A DNA stretch of 64,000 nt from Patella vulgata (Eukaryota > Mollusca > Gastropoda > Patellidae). Both the position numbers and the translations under genes were made by a program. Location: positions 40,691,201 through 40,755,200 of the forward strand of contig NC_065887.2 in assembly GCF_932274485.2 (NCBI RefSeq). Direction: 5' to 3'. Shown one piece after another: positions 10,285 to 21,257 of the stretch (positions are counted from its first letter, which is position 1; each line of letters begins with the position of its first letter). Under the pieces are notes generated by a model. The model saw only the letters and a list, made by a program, of their open reading frames with translations, made no database searches and was not told where the DNA came from.

Positions 10285-11254
10285 TCAAAGTAAAATAGCC
10301 CCCAGACAAACACGGTTTCTTAATGCTTTCAAAACTAAGGCCCACTGGCCAAATAAATGCAAGCATACACCATAAAGTCTGCTAAGCGGGCGAAATTTTG
10401 CCCGGTTTTACTGTTTGCAACATCATCGGGGAGAAGTATTTATTAACCGTGGCAAGCAAACATATATAATGACAACTACATCCCTGGTTATTGTGTATAA
10501 TTGTAACTTCATGCCTGGTTATTATGCAGAATGATAACTCCATACTAAGTTTTTTTTGTGTACATTCACGTTATTATACAGAATGACATCCCCATACCAA
10601 TTTTTTATGTAGAATGTTAACGTCATATCAGGTTTATATGTAGAATGATTAACCCATGTGACGGTTGTATAGAGAGTGTGTAACCCCTAAAGATAAAAGA
10701 AATGACCGACATATGTTTGTAATAAGAATTTTACACAAGGTATATAGTAGGACGTTAATCCCGTTCGTTCATTCCTGGAGTTTTTACGCTCACTTCCACC
10801 AAGGGTGATATCGTAGACAGGCTTGTTTAACCCCATTTCATTTCATTTATATAGTCCTCTTTCAGATCTGGTGAACTTCTAAACTAATCAAATCGTATGT
10901 TTAAGTATAAAAGGCTAGGTGATGATTCGGTCTGATTTAAGTGTTGTAATCAAAAAGTATACAATTATCTGATCTAAATAGAGCCTTCATGGTAGAACCC
11001 AGTAATGTTAAAGGTAGGCCAGATTACACTGTGTGGTTTTCAAAGGTTTTATCGATGGACCGTGAAAAATACCAAACTCTTTTCGTGAATTTCCGGTAAT
11101 CTTAATACACACAGATTTGCACGGCCTGTGTGTGTTAATGAAGTGCGACAGATCGAAGGGGATCTAACACAAAGTTTAAATGGAATACACGGAAATAATT
11201 TTTATTCTTTCAGTTTTTACATTCAGATTCTCCATCATCCACCAATCCCACGGC
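10285..11254. other. Unique DNA with ~40-bp degenerate repeats
   Basis: From about 10460 to 10680 a loose tandem repeat recurs, built on 'ggttattatgcagaatgataactccatac' with five or six decayed units. Small SINE-A 3'-end scraps (aggacgttaatccc; aaccccatttcatttcat) lie at about 10746 and 10815. No gene supported. Confidence 0.5.
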
Positions 11255-11520
11255 CATCCTTTTATGTGGTACATGAAAAGCTGTCTGACAAAATTAAAAT
11301 TCGTCTAATCATTCGGATGGGACAAAAAACTTGCCTTTTCCAATATACCATTGGCAGAATGCTTAAGAACATCTACCATGGCAGTTGAAAACTCAAATAA
11401 AAGTATGCCCGACCGCCGTTATCAAGCCAAAACTTACCACAGCAAAATGCAAGAAGTACGCCCATCTTCATTAAGCCGACGAAGAAAATTTATGCCTTTA
11501 AACCCCGTTTCATTTCAGTT
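11255..11520 (+). mobile_element. SINE-A, old 3' two-thirds
   Basis: Recognisable order of body motifs: 'agctgtctgacaa', 'cattcggatgggacaaaaaac', 'gcagttgaaa', 'cccatcttcattaagcc', 'aaaccccgtttcatttc'. The upstream part of a plus-strand open frame (11128-11388) runs into this SINE and is not a gene. Confidence 0.65.
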
Positions 11521-11712
11521 GTACTCTTGAACTAGCCACTTCACGGTGTCATGCTAATTAGAACAATTAAAATCAACCCACAATAATTCATTTAAATATT
11601 TTCACAGAAAACAAGCCTGATACAAAACCTGTTAATAAAAAATGGCTGTGTGCAAGCATAAACCCACTTTTCCCAAACAATTCATAATTTTTATAACATG
11701 ACATTGTTAATA

Positions 11713-13244
11713 TACTATTCAAAAAAAGTAGGGGATATTTGATTTTTAAGTGTTATTAAAGTCACCTAATGAAACTGACGAAGAAACAAATGACAAAATG
11801 AAATGAAGTTCACATTCATCGATTTATTCCAAATGATCGTTAGACTAAGTAAGGCACAGACTGACCATTATAAGGGTAAAATGATACCCGGGGTCAAACA
11901 GCAAAGTTACCACAGCATCACAACCAAGTCAGTAACGGGTAAATCCTCCTCTGTTTGCCAAACAAGCATTGATCCGACGCGGCATACTCCTAATGAGACA
12001 TCTAAGGTCATTTTGGTCCAGATTGTCCCATTCCTGTTGCAACGCAGCAGCAAGTTCTTGGACATTGGCAGGACGTTGTTGACGTTGACGTAACCTCTGT
12101 CCAAGCATGTTCCAGACATGCTCGATGGGGGAGAGGTCGGGACTCAGTGCTGGCCAAGGTAATGTGGTGATGTTCTGTTGTTGGAGGTAACCTGTAACGA
12201 TCCTGGCCCTGTGACATCTTGCGTTGTCATCCTGGAAGATGAAACGGCGGCCATGACGTCGTGCGAACGGCACAACATGGACTGCCAAGATGTTGTCCTG
12301 GTAGTACTGGCCTGTAACACGCCCTGCAACAACATGTAAAGCCGTTCTTCTAGCAACAGTGATGCCTCCCCACACCATAACAGAACCACCCCCAAATCGA
12401 TCATGTCTAATGACGTTAACGTCTTGGAAGCGCTCGTTTCGACGACGCCACACCCTCCTACGTCTGTCCAAAAAAATCAACAGTGAACCTTGACTCATCT
12501 GAAAACATCACATTGCTCCAGCGTCGATTATCCCAGTGTTGACGATCTCAACACCAACGACGTCTTGCCTGAATGTGATGATCTCTCAAACAAGGGATCA
12601 CGCGAGGACGTCGGGCGCGAAGGTGACCCCTATGCAGTCGATTCCGAATCGTCTGGCCACTCACTCTCACACCAGTGTCTGTTTGAAGACGAGCGCTGAT
12701 CTGATTTGCTGTGATGACACGATTTCTCAAGGCCAAGGTACGGATAAATCGATCCTGGGCTTGAGTTGTCGCCCTTGGTCGACCTGAGCGTGGTCTGTCC
12801 TGTACAGATTGTGTATCACGGTATCTGGACCATAGCCTGCTTATGACAGACTGAGAAACATTCATCGTCCGCGCCACAACCGCCTGTGTTGTGCTGATCT
12901 GTAGCATGCCAAGGGCACGTAACCTTTCATTTTGGGTAAGCCGACGCATATCAAAATTTGTTTTCTGGTCACTAAAACAATTAAACTGATGTTTCCACCC
13001 TGGAATTCAATGCCACAATGACTGTAACATTCAAAGTCAGAGTCGTGCAAATCTTGGGTTGGACCCCCATGATGATCCCAAGCATCACCTGCATTCCATG
13101 CGGTAGCTATTGGTGCGTTTGGGCGTCACATGTAACTGGAAATGTTTCTTCTGTTAGGTTCTATAGTGACTTTTTTCGTAGTCATTTGCATATTTTAGTA
13201 TTATGCCCCCAAAATCAAATATCCCCTACTTTTTTTGAATAGTA
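11713..13244 (-). mobile_element. Tc1-family transposon, copy 2
   Basis: Complete element of 1532 bp with 34-bp TIRs identical in sequence to the copy 3 ends, and TA duplications at 11711-11712 and 13245-13246. Same orientation as copy 1. Sequence agreement with copies 1 and 3 is very high by eye, implying recent mobility. This copy retains the segment deleted in copy 1. Confidence 0.95.
11929..12949 (-). pseudogene. Tc1 DD34E transposase, broken copy 2
   Basis: Same protein as at 8974 and 42506, with the full catalytic triad encoded: FSDESRF, QDDNARCH, then SPDLSPIEHVW exactly 34 residues after the second Asp, giving DD34E. The frame is interrupted in two places. An in-frame TGA follows the RRRWC segment near 12546, where copy 3 has AGG. 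One extra A in a short A-run near 12471 (seven A versus six) shifts the frame. These differ from the copy 3 break; the TGA is also present in one half of copy 1. Confidence 0.92.
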
Positions 13245-13444
13245 TATTAGTTCTGTGGACACAATCAATTTTAGCCGTAAAAGCATGTATGAGTATGATT
13301 TTTTCCCGATTGTTATTCAGTGAGGAAACAGAATGTTGTAATTATAATTGTATTTAAAGAAACCGAAACATAATGCAATAAAATGCATCGTACGATAATC
13401 TCTAACACATCTTTTCTCACTTAAAGAGACAAACTAGAATGTCC

Positions 13445-13703
13445 CGTTTGTCTGCATACACAACATTGTGTGCTATGAGGGAAAGTTTGCCGGGATAGCG
13501 GCACTTTAATTTCGAATTCCGACTGTCAAGGGTTTTCTTACGTACATATTGAGTTTTCCTTCCACCCGCAGGATTAGACACCGTTTCTTTTCCTGGACGA
13601 CTGACAAGGGTAAATCACACCGGGAAATACAGCGGAACTTTCTCGGCCAACACCGGGGGCGAACGCAATACCTCCTAGTTAGTGAGTCAACGACTCCCTG
13701 ATG
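13445..13703 (-). mobile_element. SINE-A, older subfamily
   Basis: Antisense body and head with diagnostic segments 'attgtgtgctatgaggga', 'cgaattccgactgtcaaggg', 'ctttctcggccaacaccggg' and 'ttagtgagtcaacg'. The 3' tail is missing. It abuts a SINE-B of the same orientation, so in sense order SINE-B precedes SINE-A. Confidence 0.75.
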
Positions 13704-13708
13704 CAAGC

Positions 13709-13981
13709 TAGAGAGAAAGAGAGAGAAATGGGATTTAACGTCCACTCGACACAAACTAGGTCATTTCGGGACTAACACATGGTTCAACTTTATTTCAATC
13801 ATTCGCTTGTGCGTGGGGGTCTTTAGCAGTAGGAGGAAACCGGAGAAACCCTACGAGGTTGGACAGGCGACCCTACTCCTTGTCACGTCCAACCGGGGAT
13901 TCGAAACCACGCCAGTCGACTCAATGACAGACTTTATGATACAGCGCGCGCACGCTAACCATTCAGCCATCCACCCCACCC
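13709..13981 (-). mobile_element. SINE-B, near full length
   Basis: Antisense copy with GA tract (CT tail in sense), body, central domain (reduced in one segment), box B (gattcgaaaccacgcc antisense) and box A (ccattcagcca antisense), ending in a C-rich run at its 5' end. Confidence 0.85.
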
Positions 13982-13984
13982 CCT

Positions 13985-14412
13985 CTCTCATTAATAAGCT
14001 TTGAATCGTAATCATACACATTGTTCTGTATTAATTTGTAGTTTATAACAAGTTAAGATACGTTACTTGCAATATATCTGAATCCGCGGTCACGTCACTT
14101 ATTGTAAACAAACATTAATTTGGTAGACAACCATTTTAAGAATTAAGAGTTTTCGAACGTTGTATTTGAGAAATGTGTGAGTTTGTAAGATTCAATTTGT
14201 TTGCAGATGACTATAACAGAATTTGTTATAGCTCCAGGGTTTGTTTTTGTAAATTAATACATAAATTGCTACCTTAACCTTACGAAAGTCTGGCAGTGTT
14301 AATTGATTACATTACTAAACAAAAGTGAAAAAAACCCACATTAATTTCACTAGAAACTTCTGGAATTTTCTTTTAACTTTGAGTTTTCTATTGTACTTTT
14401 TAGAGTTTCTTT
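13985..14412. other. Unique AT-rich sequence
   Basis: No open frame, repeat or motif that I can support. Confidence 0.4.
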
Positions 14413-14563
14413 ATTTCACTTCGATCCAATTTAGACTACAACCGAAATTTTAAGAAATACTGCAACTTCATTGGACATATGCAAATTGATTTTACTGGTC
14501 AGCCAATCGAATTGCAGTATTTCTTAAAATTTCGATTGTATCTTAGTTTAAGTTTTCGTGAAT
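14413..14563. mobile_element. Foldback MITE (family T)
   Basis: Two arms of about 60 bp (14413-14474 and 14502-14563) are inverted copies of one another, sharing 'cgaaattttaagaaatactgcaa', with a loop of about 27 bp. The right arm begins, in inverse sense, with a ttcacgaaaact end. A half copy lies at about 690-795. No coding capacity; superfamily not determined. Confidence 0.75.
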
Positions 14564-14574
14564 AAGGGCTCAGG

Positions 14575-14676
14575 TGCCCCGCCATTAACCACTGACAAGG
14601 GGAAATCACTCTGGGATGGAATCCCTGATCTCCTGCTTAGTGAGTCAGTGCCTTACTCGCTGAGCCACGTTGGCGC
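14575..14676 (-). mobile_element. SINE-A head fragment
   Basis: Antisense head and proximal body: 'cactgacaaggggaaatcac', then 'ttagtgagtcagtgccttactcgctgagccacg'. The ggcgcc/GGTGGC-like end marks the older subfamily. Confidence 0.65.
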
Positions 14677-14696
14677 CAAAGAAAAGAAGTTTTTTG

Positions 14697-14912
14697 TGCT
14701 CTGACAGGGCAAACGAAGATTTGCATACGTCATAAAGATTGCTATGAAAGACATGCTGCCCGAACAGCGGCGCTGCGCCCTACTGTTATATCGAATTCCA
14801 TCTGCCAAGGGTTCTTTCACGCTCACACCACCCGAGCAACTATACGTTGTCCCTTGCCAGACCCTCTGTTCATCACAACTGACAGGGGGTAGGACACCCC
14901 GGTATGGCGCCA
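14697..14912 (-). mobile_element. SINE-A body fragment
   Basis: Antisense body: 'tgctgcccgaacagcggcgc', 'tatatcgaattccatctgccaaggg', 'gccagaccctctgttcatcac'. It ends near 'ggtatggcgcc' where the head should begin. Possibly one insertion with 14575-14676 rearranged, or two separate copies. Confidence 0.65.
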
Positions 14913-14915
14913 AAG

Positions 14916-15373
14916 TAAATAAGGGTTGTTAGGTCCGTGAACTCAATACAAGATAGAAAAAATCCATCAGAGATGAGCTAATCAAGTGTCAATTGATATG
15001 GACGAGAATTCGCCGAAAGCCATTCAATGATAAAACGATTGGTTAGCACATCGTTGCCCTTTTATCGCAATTATATCACTTGACGGCTAACCTTTCAACC
15101 AGAGCCGTTTCCTTGTTGGACTAACATAAAAAATCATTCATGTGGGATATTCGTGTTGTGTATTCAATGGGTTATCAAACACCGCCACACGAATAATTGT
15201 CTGAATCAAGTATCGCGTCGGGAAAATACCAATATCTAATTTATTTTAATCCCCGAACACCCATAACTGTCTGGTGTTGTTTTGTTTTTAGAAAGTGCAA
15301 TTATAAGGTAAAACATTTTAATGGTGCTCGCATTTGCAATATCACAAACAATTTTAATGCAGAAATAAATAAA
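14916..15373. other. Unique sequence
   Basis: Nothing supported beyond short chance open frames. Confidence 0.35.
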
Positions 15374-15622
15374 TAGGGTTTAATCTCCACTCGACACAAA
15401 CTAGGTCATTTCGGGTCTGACATATGGTTTAATTTTGTTTCAATAATTTGCTTGCGTGTAGGGGTCGTTAGCAGTGAGAGGAAACCAGAGCAAACGAGGT
15501 TTGGACAGATGACCCAACTCTATGTCACGTACAAGCGGGGCTTCGAAACCACGCCACTTGACTCATTAACAGACCTTTTGATGCAACGCACACGCGTTAA
15601 TCATTCGGTCACCCAACTTCCC
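15374..15622 (-). mobile_element. SINE-B, full body, tail lost
   Basis: Antisense copy with the ctcgacacaaactaggtcatt motif, decayed central domain and tRNA-like head (box B region 'gcttcgaaaccacgcc', box A end 'aatcattcggtcac'). Confidence 0.75.
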
Positions 15623-15675
15623 CAATTTTAATGGGTAGAAGAGAGGAATTTTAGTTCATATATTTGCTGAACAGC

Positions 15676-15795
15676 TGGCGCCACGGTGGTTTTGTGATTA
15701 AGGCAATGCTCTAACCAGAAGATCCGGTGTCCAATCCCGGTATTAACCGATAAAGTGGTTTCCCCTGTGCAGTGTCTAGCCATAAGGACAAGACA
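15676..15795 (+). mobile_element. SINE-A head fragment
   Basis: Sense head 'ggcgccacggtggttttgtg' followed by a box B-like 'tccggtgtccaatcccgg' and the body start 'tggtttcccctgtgcagtg'. Truncated after the 'aggacaag' segment. Belongs to the older GGTGG head class. Confidence 0.6.
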
Positions 15796-15959
15796 AGAAA
15801 CCGGATTACACTATTTTGCTTGAATACACTATTTTGCCTATAACGTTTTTTAGGACTTCGAATTCTGTCTTATGCTTTGGATTGTTCGTACTTGGTTTTA
15901 TTTTATTAGTAACTCCCAAACGACTAGATACTGTTCCTACGTCATTGACAAGAGAAACC

Positions 15960-16455
15960 CAGCTTGGGAGCTCCCGGGAAACTGTCTGCGTCCGGGAAAC
16001 TGTCTGGACCTGAGAAGCTGTTTGTATCCGAGAAACTGCCTAGATACGGGAAACTTTTTGCATCAGCTAAATTGTCTGGAGCTGAGAAACTGTCCAGATC
16101 CGTTAAACTGTCTGGAACAAGAAACTGCCTAGACCCGGGAAACTGTCTAGATCCGATAAGCTGTCTGGACCGGTTAATGTCTGGATCCGAGAAGCTGTCT
16201 AGCCCGGAAAACTGTCTAGATCCAGTAAACTGTCTAGACCCAAGAAACTGTCTAGACGCGGGAAACTCTCTAGATCCGATAAGCTGTCTGGTCCCGTTAA
16301 TGTCTGGACCCGAGAAACTGTGTATCCCAGCAAACTGTATGGACCCGTTAATGGACCCGAGAAACTGTCTAGATCCAGTAAATTGTCTGGACCCGAAAAA
16401 CTGTCCAGACCCCGGGAACTGTCTAGATCCGATAAGCTGTCTGGACCCGTTCAAA
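15960..16455. repeat. 18-bp-period minisatellite, open in several frames
   Basis: About 27 units of 18 bp share the core 'ctgtct(a/g)ga(t/c)cc' joined by gagaa/ggaaa linkers. A higher-order pattern exists: the 'gatccgataagctgtctgg' variant recurs at about 16150, 16273 and 16426. Because the period is divisible by three and stop codons are avoided by composition, long frames persist on both strands (164 codons plus, 181 codons minus). The minus reading is a repeat of '(G)SRQF' and similar; the plus reading repeats 'EKLSG' or 'NCLDP'. Coding use cannot be excluded, but no start context, splice sites or family support it. Confidence 0.85.
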
Positions 16456-16689
16456 TAAAAATCGAACGAGCCCCAATCATATTTCATTCAGTTAATGCCG
16501 GTGGTGTTCGCGTTTAGGTCTATGACAGCTCAGTCAGTAGAGGGGAATGTTTTGTAGTAAACGGACATTGACAAAGATATATTAAAGTAAATACTATAAT
16601 TAAACCCGTTGTCTAGGGAGATATTTCATAGTCTTCTCGCAAATCTATTAAATCTGACTTTGATATAAGTGTTAGACGTTTTACACACA

Positions 16690-17115
16690 GACAATATTAA
16701 TTCCGATATTCTTACGCGTAACATATATTTAAAGACGCTTTTTAACATAAAGCGATGGTAGTTATAATATACTTACGAGTGCCACATATTTAAAGACGCT
16801 TTTCTGCATGGTAATTAAACTTATAATATACTTACGAGTGTCATATATTTAAAGACGCTTTTCTGCATGGTAATTAAATTAAGTTATAATATACTTTCGA
16901 GTGCCATATATTTAAAGACGCTTTTCTGCATGGTAATTAAAATATCCTTAAGTTATAATATACTTACGAGTACCACATATTTAAAGACGCTTTTCTGCAT
17001 GGTAATTAAATTATCCTTAAGTTATAATATACTTACGAGTGCCATATATTTAAAGACGCTTTTCTGCATGGTAATTAAAATATCCTTAAGCATTGCATAT
17101 ATTTAAAGATGTTTT
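16690..17115. repeat. 60/70-bp tandem repeat
   Basis: Seven units share 'cgagtgccatatatttaaagacgcttttctgcatggtaatta'. Early units are about 60 bp; later units are about 70 bp because of an extra 'aatatccttaag'-like segment. Confidence 0.85.
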
Positions 17116-17124
17116 TCGGCATTT

Positions 17125-17380
17125 GCCGTATTCAATCGAAGTACCTTGGTAGGTTCCGTCACCATAACCTCACACTGGCTGTCACAGAGATATACATATT
17201 GACATTTTGATGGGTCAATAAAGATGATTTTCGTCATTTGGGGTAATCGGTAGAAATACCTCGGTGTGTTCCGACCCCACTCGGTGTGTTACGACCCCAC
17301 AACCCCTCTCGGTGTCACAAGCGCTCATTACGCGTAGCGATATAGAAAGCGGCATTTTGATTGGTTAATAATTGTGATGC
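17125..17380. repeat. Diverged ~110-bp tandem duplication
   Basis: Two decayed copies share 'aatcg..agtacctt/aatacctcgg(t)', 'gttccg..cc', 'tcacaa/gag', 'agatata' and 'cattttgat(g/t)gg(t)taata'. A smaller duplication ('tcggtgtgtt(c/a)cgaccccac') lies inside the second copy. Confidence 0.5.
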
Positions 17381-18029
17381 GGTTTTAGTTCACGCAACCC
17401 ACCTTAAAACTCCTCAGCTTAACTGCCCATCGCTAGTGAATCGCTTTTAAGGAAATATCTATTTTGAACGATAATGTGATAACCCTGACATGCTCGTAAG
17501 CTGTAGCTTGTATGTTTGCAGGTGCTTCCCAGCCGAGCAAAATTAGATCCATTATTGGGAAACTCTTTCTTTATAGCCGTTTCAGTAACGGGCCTCGGTA
17601 TATTATTTCACTTACTGCTTTCACTTACTGCATTGATAAAGGACCTAAATGTCAAATCGCAGCTGTCGTTCTAAATATCAATTCTTTTATTTTGTTTTGA
17701 TATTATGCAATAGAAAAATAAGACGTGTGTACAAGTGTCAATTGACATTTCAACCTAAGATTTATTTTTGCATAGATAGATTCTAAGTTAATTATCTAGC
17801 CCTGTAATTGTATTATATTAAAACGTTTAAAGGAAGAATCTGGGATATAATGAATTGAATAAAAAGGTTAATTATGTGTGCAGGGATTCAAGGGGTGATG
17901 AATATTCGTGACAGATGAGGCTGTAGTATGGTTCATCTGGATAGTGACAAATAATCCATGCTTGGCTAACAGTCACATTTAACGGAATAAACAGAAACTA
18001 AAACGATTGAGTTCGATGTCATTTGGTGG
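17381..18029. other. Unique sequence
   Basis: A 62-codon frame at 17512-17700 lacks recognisable domain or splice context. Nothing else supported. Confidence 0.35.
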
Positions 18030-18440
18030 AATTGGGCCTCTAAATTATCGGCTGAAAGAATTCCATGTTGGCACTGGTAACGGTACCTTTTAACCGAAAA
18101 AGACTAAAAACAATTGCGCGTTTACTGCCTGTTGAAGGAATTGGACCTGTAGCTTATCGCCGATAAGAATGGGCGTCCTCGCTAGAGGTAAAGGGACATA
18201 CTTTATAGGTGAGGCGGTCCCACGTGACCTCATTGTTTATCTTACAGCATTTTTTTCCTGCACATTCATTACGAACTGGTGTGTTGACAAACGTTAGTTT
18301 TGGTCTTTAATATTGAATTTAATCCCGATACGGGTCTCTCATCATCGATACGGCCACGTGGAACCGAGTTTTTACAAGCGACGCCTGGTGGGAAGTCCTT
18401 CAGCGAGGACGCCCATTGGACTATCAGGGATACATAATTA
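18030..18440. repeat. Imperfect inverted repeat with paired E-boxes
   Basis: The segment 'aatgggcgtcctcgct' at 18168 recurs inverted at 18402-18418, and weaker pairing continues inward so that each arm carries CCACGTG (about 18220 and 18354). A partial direct repeat ('ggaattg(g)gcct...ttatcg') sits just upstream at 18030 and 18133. It may be a decayed foldback element or a regulatory palindrome. An antisense frame of 65 codons (18269-18466) is an alternative reading without support. Confidence 0.45.
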
Positions 18441-18559
18441 CACGCCCGAATTGACCTGTCAATCACTTTAAACAGAAAGAAATAATACCGTGATTTATTG
18501 TTGATATCTCTTACTCTCTTTTATCGACACGTTTTTGGTTCAAATGACTGACAAACTTG

Positions 18560-18752
18560 TTTTATCGGTGACTAGCGGATAACCCGGTGCTGTCCGGGTT
18601 GTGCCCGTAACTCCGAAATCGGAAGGCCAACGCCACCTGACCTATATCCGAGCTATCCCTAAACACCAAATTTCAACCCCAGGACAGCCCTAGTGCAGTC
18701 CCCAACCCTGAACAGGCAAACGAATGTTACAAATATTAGTATAGATGATTGA
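18560..18752 (+). mobile_element. Possible LINE 3'-end remnant (RTE-like)
   Basis: The order 'tgtccgggttgtgcccgtaactccg', then 'ctatccctaaacaccaaatttcaa', then a terminal 'attagtatagatgattga' resembles the 3' ends of RTE-type LINEs as I remember them. No coding sequence remains. Identification is by resemblance only. Confidence 0.3.
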
Positions 18753-18829
18753 CACAGATTGAGTTGTGAAATCAAATTAGTTTCTGTAAACTCTGATTAC
18801 TGGCTTTGTTATCGGCATTTATTATTTAG

Positions 18830-19165
18830 TATTGTTAATAGTTTGATATGGCTTGCACGAGTATTGTTTATAGTTTAATGTGGCTCGCAGGAGTATTCTT
18901 TATCGCACGAGTATTGTTCATAGTTTTATATAGCTCGCACTAGTTTTGTTTATAGTTTGATGTGGCTTGCAGGAGTGTTCTTTATCGCACGAGTATTGTT
19001 CATAATTTAATATAGCTCGCACGATTTTTATTTATAGCTTGATATGGCTCGCACGAATGTTGTTTATAGTTTTCTATAGCTCGCGCGAGCATTGTTTTCT
19101 ATAGTTCGCATCAGTATTTTTTTCATATCGTTTATAGTTTTATATAGATCGCGCTAGAATCGTTC
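18830..19165. repeat. Degenerate ~40-bp tandem repeat
   Basis: About nine units of 'tatggctcgcacgagtattgtttatagtt' type recur with variable spacing and frequent substitutions. Confidence 0.75.
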
Positions 19166-20640
19166 AAAGCAGTATCCTCATCTATAATAAATTCTGATTA
19201 TGATTCCTAGCGTAGACTGACTTCCGGTCTTTGCTAATTTTCATTACCAACGGGTGACAATTGCAACCAAGACGATGCTTCTGTCAGTGATAGTGAATTA
19301 ACCGTTGGCATAATTCACGGTAAAATACAACATGGCGGAACGGTCATTATGGTTGTCATTATATAAAATGACCGAAATTAAAACGAAATGAACTATTAAA
19401 GTTGTAATTTCATATTTTAAGTTATATTTTTAAAATTTATTAAAATAAAGCCTTAAAATAGATGGTATCTATAAACAGTTCTACCTTGTTAAAGAATAAC
19501 CCTATTAATCCTATAATTCACTATTGCCAGTTGAGAAATTGGCAAAAATATCATTTTCATCTTCAAATTCCAACGTTTGAAGATAACTACTCCATGGTGG
19601 AAAATAGAAAACAAGGGAGGTAATTGTGTTATTATTTCCGGTGTAAATGATTTTTGAGTGTGAGAATGACACCTATAATCGTATAATAGTGAGCTGACAA
19701 CCTATTGAGCAAAAGACATAGAAATAATTATGTTTTGACTTTCTTAGAAAATATGGAATTGTAACTTTAATGTAAAGACAGTAAACGGTGTAATTCTAGT
19801 GAGATGGTTTTCATTGAAAACATTAATTATTCTTTTTTTCTGTAGATTATTCTTTTCTTACTATTAAATTCCAGACAAAATAATATTAGTCCTATTGCTG
19901 AGAAACTTGTGCCTTTTTTTTTTTATTAAAACTAATATTTTGTTAATTGACCTACAATAAAACAGACATACGCCTTGTAAAAACCATATCAATTAAGGTG
20001 ACCAAAACCTATATACTAAACAAAGTTCAAAACCAAGTCGTAAGCGTTAAAATTTCACTCTTTATAGAAGGGTAAAAACGATATCAATATGCTATCATTA
20101 TAATATGTATGGTCCCCAATAAATATCTCTCATATTAATTGGAAGTTGGTTGGTCAAAGGTCTAACGGCTGTACACATTGACGTCTACGTAAAGAAACAC
20201 TGACAGCCCGGGTAAAATGTTTCTCCGTCCTAACATTGCACACGTGACCATATAATACAATAACACGTTAAAGCTCGTATGTTATTCATCACGTGACTGG
20301 TGGATTATTTGATTCCTATCTTTATCTGATGTAACAACCATACACAGCAGAATTAAAACAATAATACTAACAGCCAACACGGAAATCTGTATAACCTCTT
20401 ACCTTCCTGTTTACGACTTGGCAAAACAACACCCGTCTGTTACGTGTACGACCATTAAAACGTAACATCAATATTCACACGTATTTTGTAACATTATAGT
20501 AATTATTTGCGGCTATTTACATGAAAGTTTATCATGTCAGATCCATTATAGTGTTGATGTTATTGTACATGACTTATATAACAATAAACTAAGTGGTCTC
20601 TACCCCTTTATAGTAAATACAGGACGACCACACCACACAC
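19166..20640. other. Mostly unique AT-rich sequence
   Basis: An AACATGGCGGAAC motif (YY1-like) lies at 19340. A minus-strand ATG-to-donor segment (20403-20468; 22 codons ending at a strong AAG/GTAAGA) is noted but unsupported. A faint SINE-A trace lies at 20172-20235. No other feature. Confidence 0.35.
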
Positions 20641-20642
20641 AG

Positions 20643-20672
20643 TATAAAAAAGGGATGCTCCTGCCTACCCAT
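20643..20672 (+). promoter_or_regulatory. Candidate TATA promoter
   Basis: TATAAAAAAGGG at 20643 is a good TATA-box match in otherwise mixed sequence. A start about 30 bp on would fall near 20672, shortly before the ATGATG at 20695. Inferred by motif only. Confidence 0.2.
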
Positions 20673-20694
20673 GATGTAACGTGCACTGGCCAAG

Positions 20695-20765
20695 ATGATG
20701 AATGTGTATTTGTCGCGATTAGGTAGCGTGTTGCGTTGTGTGAGGCGTTTTGCAGAACACCGACA
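20695..20765 (+). CDS. Candidate short first exon
   Basis: ATGATG in a fair context (CCAAGATGA) opens a frame reading MMNVYLSRLGSVLRCVRRFA and a few more residues before a stop. A possible donor (ACA/GTAGGT) lies just before that stop, at 20766. The peptide is basic, rich in Arg, Leu and Ser and without acidic residues until near its end, like a mitochondrial presequence, though that is only a resemblance. A TATA box sits about 50 bp upstream. No downstream exon was found, and an overlapping minus-strand frame (20600-20848) is an equally unsupported alternative. Confidence 0.18.
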
Positions 20766-20869
20766 GTAGGTCTAGATACAATCAGCTGTAACAATAATTT
20801 TGTTATGAATGTGTAGCTTGGTTCGGCTGACGAAAAAATATTTTCCATATTCGTGCTATAATTATGAGG

Positions 20870-21243
20870 GGATCACGTGGCTAAGTGGGTAAGACGCTGA
20901 CTCGCTAGCCTTGAGGTCGGGTGTTCGATTCCTGCATTGGCCGAGAAAGTTCATTCAGATTTTCGGCGTGGTTTCCCCTTGTCAGTGATGCAGGACGGAA
21001 AGCCTGACAAGGACAACAAGGACAGCTGTCTAGTCCTTCGGATGAGACGGAAAACCGAGGTCCCGTGTATATATTGGAATGCACGTAAAAGATCCCCTAG
21101 CAGTTGGAATTCGATATAAGAGTAGGCGATAGTGCCGCTGCCCGGGCAAAATTTCCCTCAAAGCACACTGTATGGCGTATGCCCGTCTTCATTAGCCCAG
21201 TATAGGAGCAGAACAGTAGGACGTTAAACCCCATTTCATTTCA
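20870..21243 (+). mobile_element. SINE-A, full length with TSD (reference copy)
   Basis: About 374 bp, flanked by perfect 14-bp target duplications 'ctataattatgagg' (20856-20869 and 21244-21257). The head is tRNA-derived: box A 'tggctaagtgggtaag' and box B 'gggtgttcgattcc', the internal RNA polymerase III promoter. The body holds landmarks used to find the other copies ('gccgagaaagttca', 'cctgacaagga', 'gacagctgtctagtc', 'cacgtaaaagatccc', 'ttggaattcgatataagagt', 'cttcattagcccag', 'aggacgttaaacccc') and it ends in an (ATTTC) repeat tail. It codes for nothing and would be moved by a LINE in trans. The clean duplication shows a recent insertion. Confidence 0.95.
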
Positions 21244-21257
21244 CTATAATTATGAGG

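Noticed and set aside
20403-20468. Minus-strand ATG to strong AAG/GTAAGA donor as a first exon
   Set aside because: Poor start context and no promoter or downstream exon; such pairings arise by chance in a window this long.
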